Assembly: GCA_030754715.1 (NCBI GenBank)
Contig: JASLZV010000026.1
Span: 1-11,267 of the forward strand
Direction of reading: 5' to 3'
From: Phycisphaerae bacterium
Lineage (GTDB): Bacteria; Planctomycetota; Phycisphaerae; SM23-33
DNA length: 11,267 nt
Shown: piece after piece, positions 5,513 to 11,267 of the stretch
Layout of the letters: every line of letters begins with the position of its first letter
Numbering within the stretch: the first letter of the stretch is position 1
Translations under genes and position numbers: made by a program
Notes under the pieces: generated by a model
What the model was told of the DNA's origin: nothing
Database searches by the model: none
Seen by the model: the letters and a program-made list of their open reading frames with translations, nothing else

Positions 5513-7731
5513 CGCTGGCGTTCGGATTTGTCACACCGTGGCTGCTGGCGGGCCTGCTGGCGGCGGGGATTCCGCTGGTCCTGCATCTGATGTCCAGCGT
5601 GCGGGCCAGGGAGGTTCCGTTCCCAACGCTGCGGTTCCTGCAGTTGAGCATGGAAAAGACCGCGCGCCGCCGGCGCGTACGGCACTGGCTGTTGATGATC
5701 CTGCGCGGCGCGCTGCTGGCGGTGCTGGCGGCGGGGGTGGCCCAGCCGATTACCGAGGCCGTCGGCGGCTGGATGAGGCAGAAAGACTACGCCGCCGTGA
5801 TCGTCCTGGACAATAGTTTCTCGATGGGCGCCGGAGAGGAGGGGGGCACAAACCGCTTCACACGGGCCCGGACCTACGCCTCGGCGCTGCTGGGCAGCGA
5901 CAATCCCCCCGCCCTGGCGGGTCTGGTCACGACAAACGGTGGCCTGGTCAGCCGCGAGTTGACCGGCGACCTGACCGCCCTTCAAAAGGCCATCGAGCAG
6001 ACCACCATCAGCGCCGGGCGGGCACCGCTTGCCCAGCAGGTTGCCGAGGCCATCCGAATCCTCCAGGAAGAAACGTCCATCCCGCAAAAGTCGATTTACG
6101 TCTTTTCCGACATGCAGCGAGCAAGTTTCGAGGAACTCGCGCGGGCCGAGTGCCTTGCCAGTGCCAGCGAGGTCCACCTGATGATCGTCAACACGGCCCG
6201 AGCGGCCGGCGAAAACGTGGGTATCTCCGACGTGGAAGTTTCCGGGCGACGAATCGTCAACTCCGTGCTGGAGGTAACGGCCACGGTGGTCAACTCCTGT
6301 CCAGGCGACCGGCGTGTGAAAATGGGCCTGCGCGTTGAGGGGCGCCAAGCGGCGGCGCAGCGCGATATCCTGCTTACCGCCGCAGGTGCCGCGGGCAGCG
6401 TCGCCACCGTGCGATTCCGCATTCCCACAGGCCCCAAGGCGGGCGTACAGACCGGCGAAGTGTATCTGGCCAACGGCGACGACCTGGCCACGGACGACGT
6501 GCGGCGGTTTTCCATAACCATCAGCGGCCGCGTCAAGGCGCTGATTGTTCGTGGGAGGGCCAGCGCGGGGACCTCACCGGAGGTGGACCCTGGGACCCTT
6601 CTGCGAATTGCGCTGGACCCGTGGGGCGGACAGGACTCAAAACCGTGGTCCATCACGCCGCGCCTGGTCGAGGCGGACGCGTTCCGGCCTCAAGATCTGG
6701 CCGGCGTGGACGCCGCCTTCTTCTCCAACGTGCCCACCTTCACGCAGACCCAGGCCGACGCCATCGGGCGGTTCGTCTCGGCCGGCGGTACAGCCTTCCT
6801 GTTTCTGGGCCCGGACGTTCAAGCCGAGGCCTACAACAAAACTTTCTCCCCCGACGTGCTTCCGGGCAAGTTGCTGGCGGCGGTCGGACAGGTCGGCCCG
6901 GAGGCCGATGCCGTAGCCGTGGACAACGTTGACACAGCTGACCCGTACCTCAAGGGCCTGTTCAGGGAACAGGTGAATTACCTTGCGCCTCTGGTGCAGC
7001 GATACTTCCGCCTGGACCGGACCGGGCGCGGTTCGACGGTGTTGATGCGGTTGGTCGGCGGCGACCCGCTAATGCTGACCAAGCACGTAGGCAAGGGGCG
7101 GATCACGCTGTGCGCCACCACCGCATCGGGGCAGTGGTCCAACTTTCTGGGCAGCGGCGCCGGCATTGTGGTCTCCATGGTGATCCGGGCATGCCTGCTG
7201 GCCCCCCAGAGCACCACCGAGATGGACAGTTACCTAGCCGGGGGGCAGGTTGCCGTGCGCCCTGCGGGCCTGAAGGGCCCGGGCGGGAAGGTTCAGGTCA
7301 TCTCGCCGGCGGAGGCAACCGGGCAGCCAAAGGTAACAACCGTTGAGATTAATCCCGCCGGTCAGGCCACCTTCGCCGACACTTGGCGCGCGGGGATATA
7401 CCAGTGGCGGTTGGCCGGCGAGGGCACGCCGGGTACTGCGACGGAAGGCGTGTTCGTGGTGAACCCTCACCCCGGCGAGTGTGACCTCCGCGGCTACAAG
7501 GAGGATGAATTCAAGCAGATCCTGACCCGCCGGGGCCTGAAGCGCGTGTACGTGGCACAAACGCCGAGCGAGGCAAGCGCCGCGGCGGCCGACGACGCCA
7601 AACCGAAAAACTGGTGGAACGTGCTGGTGGTCGTCGTGATCCTGTTGCTGATCCTTGAAGCGGTGGCCGCCAATCGCCTCCGCAGCGGCGGCGAAATACC
7701 ACCTTACCTGAAGGCCGGGGCCGCGGCATGA
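5509..7731 (+). CDS. BatA-like vWA membrane protein with amidotransferase-like region
   Basis: A 740-residue protein. Residues 1-80 match the BatA N-terminal domain: a membrane segment near 8-27, the PFPTLRFLQ strip (37-45), a basic RRRRVRHW patch (53-60) and a second membrane segment near 60-78. A vWA domain follows, with metal-binding DNSFS (101-105) and FSDMQR (199-204). Residues 235-345 look like a beta-rich CARDB-type module. Residues 345-440 (KALIVRG, then FVSAGGTAFLFLG) resemble the class I amidotransferase-like fold of related planctomycete proteins, with no nucleophile cysteine visible. A final membrane segment lies at about 703-720. The bulk therefore probably projects outside the cytoplasm. 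The open frame extends upstream to 5410, inside the DUF58 gene, but the ATG at 5509 begins the hydrophobic N-terminus and forms a 4-bp ATGA overlap with that gene. It is expected to work with DUF58; the function is unknown. Confidence 0.88.
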   Translation: MTLAFGFVTPWLLAGLLAAGIPLVLHLMSSVRAREVPFPTLRFLQLSMEKTARRRRVRHWLLMILRGALLAVLAAGVAQPITEAVGGWMRQKDYAAVIVLDNSFSMGAGEEGGTNRFTRARTYASALLGSDNPPALAGLVTTNGGLVSRELTGDLTALQKAIEQTTISAGRAPLAQQVAEAIRILQEETSIPQKSIYVFSDMQRASFEELARAECLASASEVHLMIVNTARAAGENVGISDVEVSGRRIVNSVLEVTATVVNSCPGDRRVKMGLRVEGRQAAAQRDILLTAAGAAGSVATVRFRIPTGPKAGVQTGEVYLANGDDLATDDVRRFSITISGRVKALIVRGRASAGTSPEVDPGTLLRIALDPWGGQDSKPWSITPRLVEADAFRPQDLAGVDAAFFSNVPTFTQTQADAIGRFVSAGGTAFLFLGPDVQAEAYNKTFSPDVLPGKLLAAVGQVGPEADAVAVDNVDTADPYLKGLFREQVNYLAPLVQRYFRLDRTGRGSTVLMRLVGGDPLMLTKHVGKGRITLCATTASGQWSNFLGSGAGIVVSMVIRACLLAPQSTTEMDSYLAGGQVAVRPAGLKGPGGKVQVISPAEATGQPKVTTVEINPAGQATFADTWRAGIYQWRLAGEGTPGTATEGVFVVNPHPGECDLRGYKEDEFKQILTRRGLKRVYVAQTPSEASAAAADDAKPKNWWNVLVVVVILLLILEAVAANRLRSGGEIPPYLKAGAAA

Positions 7732-7814
7732 GCCTCCAAGGTTTTACAGTAATACCTGGAGAACCCCAGGCCACAGTCCGGATGTCCCATAGCGCAAAAC
7801 TCTCCACAATCCTA

Positions 7815-7820
7815 TAGAAT
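7815..7820 (+). promoter_or_regulatory. Possible -10 box of a leaderless cca transcript
   Basis: TAGAAT (within TATAGAAT, 7813-7820) ends 7 nt before the ATG at 7828. Transcription from it would begin at or next to the start codon. No Shine-Dalgarno sequence precedes this ATG, which fits, but no recognisable -35 box lies 16-18 nt upstream. The rest of the 96-bp spacer after the BatA-like gene holds only a weak 5-bp hairpin (CCTGG/CCAGG). Confidence 0.22.
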
Positions 7821-7827
7821 TTTCAAC

Positions 7828-9069
7828 ATGGCGAACCCGGCCACTAAATCAACTGCGCTTTGGGTTGTAAAGCGTCTTCGCCGAGCCGGCTATCAAGCAC
7901 TGCTGGCCGGCGGCTGTGTGCGCGACATGCTGCTTGGGCTGCGATGCACGGACTACGACGTAGCCACCAACGCTTCGCCGCAAGAGGTCAAGGCACTGTT
8001 TCACCGGGTGCTTTTGATCGGGGCCAAGTTTGGCGTGGCGATGGTAATCCACCACAATCGCATGGTGGAGGTAACGACGTTCCGCAGCGACCTGAGTTAC
8101 ACCGACGGGCGCCGGCCCGATGGCGTGGAATTCGCCACGCAGCGCCAAGACGCCCGTCGCCGCGACTTCACCATCAACGGTATGTTCTACGACCCCATCG
8201 CCGGGACAGTGATCGACTACGTCGGCGGGCGGGAAGACCTGCGCCGCCGCGTCGTGCGAACGATCGGGCCGGCTGATCGAAGATTAGCCGAGGACTATCT
8301 CCGTATGATCAGGGCCGTCCGGTTCGCCGTGCGGCTGGGATTTTCGCTGGATCGTAAGATAGCCGCCGCCATCCGAAAGCACGCCGAGAAGATAGCCTCC
8401 ATCAGCGGTGAGAGGATTTACGACGAGTTGTCGAAGATGCTCGTTCTGGACTCCGCGGCCAAGGCGCTGGACATGCTCGCCGATCTGGGCCTGGCGCAGG
8501 CGGTGTTGGGAGAACTGTTTTCCCACCCGGCCGAGAATCTGTGGGACCGGGCGCGGGGGCGCGTGGCGGCAGTGGTTTGTGCCAAAGGCCACGACCTGAT
8601 CCTTGCGCTGGCCGCACTGCTGGGAGACCTGCCCCCCCGGACCATTTCGCAGATCGTCCGCCGCTGGGGTGGATCGAATTCCCTGAAAGAGACCCTACAA
8701 TGGCTGGCTGGACATCGCAGCGACTGGAATGTCGCGGCCCAGTGGCCCCTGTGCGATTTCAAACGCATGTTGGTCAGCGACCATTTTGCCCGGCTGCGGG
8801 TTCTGTGGCGCCTGGAGGAACGCTGCGCGGCCCACGGCGATACCCAGGGGCGCCGCATCGCCCGCCGAGTTCGGTCGATTCCCAAAGACAGGATCGCACC
8901 GGTTCCGCTGGTCACCGGTGAGGACCTGAAGAAACTGGGCCTATCCGAAGGCCGCAAACTCGGTTTGATTGTGCGAAAGCTCTACGACGCCCAACTTAAC
9001 GAGGAATTTGCCTCGCGGCGCGAGGCCCTCGCTGCCGCAAGACGCCTAGTCAAGGAAACGCCTCGATGA
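7828..9069 (+). CDS. cca: CCA-adding tRNA nucleotidyltransferase / poly(A) polymerase family
   Basis: A 413-residue class II nucleotidyltransferase. Visible motifs are AGGCVRDMLLG (27-37) with the two metal-binding aspartates in TDYD (D42, D44), VEVTTFR (80-86), RRRDFTINGM (110-119) and EDYLRMIRAVRFAVRLGF in the neck region near 153-170. The C-terminal PLVTGEDLKKLGLSEGRKLG region is typical of bacterial CCA-adding enzymes, which complete or repair the 3' CCA of tRNA. Bacterial poly(A) polymerase I shares the head domain, and motifs alone do not always separate the two. The conserved C-terminal element and the lack of a basic tail favour CCA addition. The ATG at 7828 gives a normal N-terminus but lacks a Shine-Dalgarno sequence. 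It is on the same strand as the BatA-like gene, 96 bp downstream, and converges on fabF. Confidence 0.88.
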   Translation: MANPATKSTALWVVKRLRRAGYQALLAGGCVRDMLLGLRCTDYDVATNASPQEVKALFHRVLLIGAKFGVAMVIHHNRMVEVTTFRSDLSYTDGRRPDGVEFATQRQDARRRDFTINGMFYDPIAGTVIDYVGGREDLRRRVVRTIGPADRRLAEDYLRMIRAVRFAVRLGFSLDRKIAAAIRKHAEKIASISGERIYDELSKMLVLDSAAKALDMLADLGLAQAVLGELFSHPAENLWDRARGRVAAVVCAKGHDLILALAALLGDLPPRTISQIVRRWGGSNSLKETLQWLAGHRSDWNVAAQWPLCDFKRMLVSDHFARLRVLWRLEERCAAHGDTQGRRIARRVRSIPKDRIAPVPLVTGEDLKKLGLSEGRKLGLIVRKLYDAQLNEEFASRREALAAARRLVKETPR

Positions 9070-9126
9070 GCGAATGATTCAAGGGCGTGACACATACCGG
9101 TGAGTACTGCCCCGACGGCCGGTTCG

Positions 9127-9157
9127 AGAAAGAAACGGCGGTCCTTTAGGGCCGCCG
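9127..9157 (-). terminator. Intrinsic terminator downstream of fabF
   Basis: A 9-bp GC-rich stem with one G-T wobble (9136-9144 with 9149-9157) closes a 4-nt loop. On the minus strand it is followed by TTTCTTTCTC (9135-9126), so it ends the fatty-acid transcript about 27 nt after the fabF stop. On the plus strand no T-tract follows, so any role for cca is doubtful. A second, weaker inverted repeat (AACCGT/ACGGTT, 9168-9184) touches the fabF stop. Confidence 0.7.
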
Positions 9158-9183
9158 CGCATTGCAGAACCGTTCGGTACGGT

Positions 9184-10437
9184 TTACCCCTCAAACTTCC
9201 GTATCATCAGGCAGGCATTGTGGCCGCCAAAGCCGAAACTGTTTGACATGACGGTGTTGACGGTTGTTTCGCGCGGCTGCAGCGCACAAAAGTCCAGGTC
9301 ACACTCGTCGTCCGGATTCTCCAGGTTCAGTGTCGGGGGGATTACGCCGTTGCGGATGACCAGAACGGAGACAATCACTTCGACTCCGCCCGATGCGCCC
9401 AGCAGGTGGCCCGTGGCGCTCTTAGTGGAGGAGACCAGCAGATCACCCGTGGCGTAATGGCCGAAGAGGCGTTTGACGGCCCGGACTTCGGCTATGTCAC
9501 CCAGTTGCGTGCTGGTGCCATGGGCGTTGATGTAGTCAACATCGCTTATGTCGGCACGGGCGTCCTCAATGCAGCGCCTCATAGCCAGGATGGCGCCGTT
9601 GCCTTCTGGGTCCGGAGCGGTGATGTGGTAGCCGTCGCAGCTGGCGCCGTAGCCAACCAGTTCGGCGTAGATCTCCGCACCGCGCGCCTTGGCGTGTTGG
9701 AGTTCCTCCAGTACGATGATGCCGGCCCCTTCAGACAGCAAGAAGCCGTCGCGGTCCTTGTCGAAGGGCCTGGAGGCGCGCTGGGGCTCGTCGTTCCGCG
9801 TGGACAGGGCCTTCAGCGAACAGAAACTGGCCAGGCCGATCGTGGTCAGGGCGGCTTCGGAGCCGCCGGTGATGGCGATGTCGGCCTCGTCACGGATCAT
9901 GACCTTGTAGGCTTCGCCGATGGCGTTGGAGGCCGAGGCGCACGCGGTGACCACCGCAAAATTTACCCCGTGCAGGCCCCAGAGGATGGCGATGTGCCCG
10001 CTGGCGGCGTTGCCCATGAGTTTCGGCACGGTGAAAGGGCTGACCCGCGAGGGCCCCTTCGACAACATACGGCAGTGCTGGGTCTCAAGCTCTTGCAGCC
10101 CTCCGATGCCGGTACCGACGATTACCGCACAGCGGTTGACGTCCTCCCTGTCGAAATCCAGCCCGCTGTCCGCCACGGCCTCGGTGGCCGCCTGCACGGC
10201 GAACTGGGCGTATCGATCCATGCGCTTCGACTCTTTCGAGGCCACAAGATCGGAGACGACCCTATCCCACTTTTTAACTTCTCCCCCGATCTGCGAGGTA
10301 TACGGTGTGGGGTCGAAGCGCTCGATCCGACTGATGCCGGTCTTGCAGGCAAGCAGCGAATCCCAGAATCCCGCCACCGAACGCGTCAAAGGATTCACCG
10401 TGCCCAGCCCCGTCAATACAACACGGCGCTCAGCCAT
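9184..10437 (-). CDS. fabF: Beta-ketoacyl-ACP synthase II
   Basis: A 417-residue condensing enzyme of type II fatty acid synthesis. It joins malonyl-ACP to a growing acyl-ACP with release of CO2, in the cytoplasm. The Cys-His-His triad is complete: C166 in VTACASAS, H306 in NAHGTSTQLGD and H344 in KSATGHLLGASG, with the lysine K339 of the same motif. The C-terminal SNSFGFGGHN (399-408) is also standard. Length and motif spacing match FabF closely. The open frame could begin at a GTG at 10455, but an AAGGAG lies inside that extension, 9 nt before the ATG at 10437, so the ATG is the start. It lies 24 nt downstream of acpP, and the two are clearly co-transcribed. Confidence 0.96.
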   Translation of the reverse strand: MAERRVVLTGLGTVNPLTRSVAGFWDSLLACKTGISRIERFDPTPYTSQIGGEVKKWDRVVSDLVASKESKRMDRYAQFAVQAATEAVADSGLDFDREDVNRCAVIVGTGIGGLQELETQHCRMLSKGPSRVSPFTVPKLMGNAASGHIAILWGLHGVNFAVVTACASASNAIGEAYKVMIRDEADIAITGGSEAALTTIGLASFCSLKALSTRNDEPQRASRPFDKDRDGFLLSEGAGIIVLEELQHAKARGAEIYAELVGYGASCDGYHITAPDPEGNGAILAMRRCIEDARADISDVDYINAHGTSTQLGDIAEVRAVKRLFGHYATGDLLVSSTKSATGHLLGASGGVEVIVSVLVIRNGVIPPTLNLENPDDECDLDFCALQPRETTVNTVMSNSFGFGGHNACLMIRKFEG

Positions 10438-10461
10438 GCGGGGTTGCTCCTTCACCGGTAG

Positions 10462-10707
10462 TCAGGCCTTGCTGCCGTTTTCGGTAATGTAGTCGATCGC
10501 CTGTCCGACGGTCTGAATTTTTTCGGCGTCTTCGTCTGGAATGCTCAGCTCGAACTGGTCTTCGAACTCCATAACCAGTTCCACTGTGTCCAAGCTGTCG
10601 GCATTCAGGTCATTGACGAACGAGGTCTCACGGGTGAGTTCGCTCTGATCCCTGCCCATCTGCTCGGCGACAATCTCGATGACCTTGGCTTCAATGTCGT
10701 CTGCCAC
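10462..10707 (-). CDS. acpP: Acyl carrier protein
   Basis: An 81-residue acidic protein carrying the phosphopantetheine attachment motif [18 protein letters not shown], with S38 as the modified serine. It carries acyl intermediates as thioesters between the fatty acid synthesis enzymes. The start is a GTG at 10707, preceded by a near-perfect AGGAGGT (10721-10715) at a 7-nt spacing. No upstream in-frame ATG gives a better N-terminus, and MADDIEAKV begins as other ACPs do. Strong translation despite the GTG would suit an abundant carrier. fabF follows after 24 nt and fabG precedes it on the same strand, with a 126-nt gap holding a promoter-like site. Confidence 0.97.
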   Translation of the reverse strand: MADDIEAKVIEIVAEQMGRDQSELTRETSFVNDLNADSLDTVELVMEFEDQFELSIPDEDAEKIQTVGQAIDYITENGSKA

Positions 10708-10775
10708 TGTTGTGACCTCCTAATATATATTTCGGACACTACCACATCGCGCGTCTTTTGCCAATGTGACGCGGT

Positions 10776-10804
10776 ACTATATCGCGGCCCCTTGGACCTT
10801 GCAA
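10776..10804 (-). promoter_or_regulatory. Candidate promoter for acpP-fabF
   Basis: Read on the minus strand, TTGCAA (10804-10799), a 17-nt spacer and TATAGT (10781-10776) lie in the fabG-acpP gap, about 69 nt before the acpP GTG. The -35 box is the centre of an 8-bp palindrome CTTGCAAG (10798-10805). It would let acpP and fabF be transcribed apart from fabG. The rest of the gap holds an AT-rich stretch (10722-10732) just before the ribosome site. Confidence 0.45.
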
Positions 10805-10833
10805 GCGATTCCTTCGGCTGCAAGCCCCATTAT

Positions 10834-11267
10834 CTACGTATGCATTCCGCCATCAACGCTCAGCACCTGTCCGGTAATATAGGCCGACTCATCGCCGGCC
10901 AGGAACGCAACGGCCCTGGCGACATCGGCCGGTTGGCCAAGTTTCTTCAGCGGAATCTGCGCCAGGGCCATATCCTTGGCCTGCTGGGGCAGGACATCGG
11001 TCATCTCTGTCTCGATGAAGCCCGGCGCCACCGCGTTGCACCGGACGTTTTTACCGGCTAGTTCCTTGGCCGTCGTCTTGGTCAACCCGATCATGCCGGC
11101 CTTGCTGGCCGAATAGTTGGCCTGCCCGCGGTTGCCTTCGATCCCCGAGTAACTGGCCATGTTAACGATCGAACCGGACCTCTGGCGGACCATGTACTTT
11201 GCCACGGCGCGGATGCCTATAAACGCGCTGGTGAGGTTGACCTTCAACACCAGGTTCCAGTCTTCAT
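10834..11267 (-). CDS. fabG: 3-oxoacyl-ACP reductase (5' end outside window)
   Basis: The C-terminal 143 residues of a short-chain dehydrogenase of the FabG type. The frame is open to the right edge and the visible part starts EDWNLVLKVNLTSAF, so the NADPH-binding Rossmann N-terminus with TGxxxGxG lies outside. The catalytic serine is in NMASYSG, and YSASK carries the Tyr and Lys 13 and 17 residues further on, the exact FabG spacing. NVRCNAVAPGFIETEMTD and the terminal SVDGGM are family hallmarks. The enzyme reduces 3-ketoacyl-ACP to 3-hydroxyacyl-ACP. A frame-internal GTG at 11250 is not the start, because the homology continues upstream of it. Its place just before acpP and fabF supports FabG over other short-chain dehydrogenases. 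Confidence 0.93.
   Translation of the reverse strand, partial: EDWNLVLKVNLTSAFIGIRAVAKYMVRQRSGSIVNMASYSGIEGNRGQANYSASKAGMIGLTKTTAKELAGKNVRCNAVAPGFIETEMTDVLPQQAKDMALAQIPLKKLGQPADVARAVAFLAGDESAYITGQVLSVDGGMHT

Noticed and set aside
5479..6348. Minus-strand 289-codon open frame inside the BatA-like gene
   Set aside because: It is the complement of the BatA and vWA coding region with low-complexity His/Gln/Arg composition; no motif or ribosome site.
9406..10461. Long open frame (351 codons) on the plus strand opposite fabF
   Set aside because: It lies wholly antisense to a clearly functional fabF, and its glycine/valine-rich translation is typical of a GC-rich shadow frame.

Overview
The window is an ordinary-looking piece of a GC-rich bacterial chromosome carrying nine protein genes, of which the two at the window edges are incomplete. 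No insertion sequence, phage gene, CRISPR array, tRNA or rRNA is visible. The combination of a DUF58 protein with a large BatA-type vWA membrane protein, an uncharacterised lipoprotein with an FEFWRRD motif, and the fabG-acpP-fabF order would fit the Planctomycetota (Phycisphaerae-like) or a relative in the PVC group. That placement is inference from gene style, not from a marker search.

Layout. Bases 1-1312 (minus) hold most of a gene that joins a calcineurin-like metallophosphoesterase domain to a PHP phosphoesterase domain. The joined frame has no stop before the window edge. A 199-bp divergent spacer with one promoter-like site facing each way separates it from ilvE (plus), a branched-chain aminotransferase. 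mntP (plus, manganese efflux) follows after a 133-bp leader with two adjacent hairpins. A small lipoprotein gene (minus) converges on mntP. A palindrome-rich divergent spacer then leads to an apparent three-gene unit on the plus strand: rsmD (16S rRNA methyltransferase), a DUF58 protein that abuts it, and a BatA-like vWA protein that overlaps the DUF58 gene by 4 bp. A cca-type tRNA nucleotidyltransferase follows. Its stop faces the fatty-acid genes fabF, acpP and fabG on the minus strand, and a hairpin with a T-rich tail ends the fabF side.

How the genes relate. fabG, acpP and fabF supply the elongation reductase, the acyl carrier and the condensing enzyme of type II fatty acid synthesis. rsmD and cca serve ribosome and tRNA maturation. 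DUF58 plus BatA-like proteins form the usual MoxR-associated envelope module, but no MoxR ATPase is present here.

I found no convincing new multi-gene system. The most unusual item is the metallophosphoesterase-PHP fusion with every expected metal ligand present in both halves. Next come the palindromes upstream of rsmD and the MoxR-less, rsmD-coupled DUF58/BatA unit.
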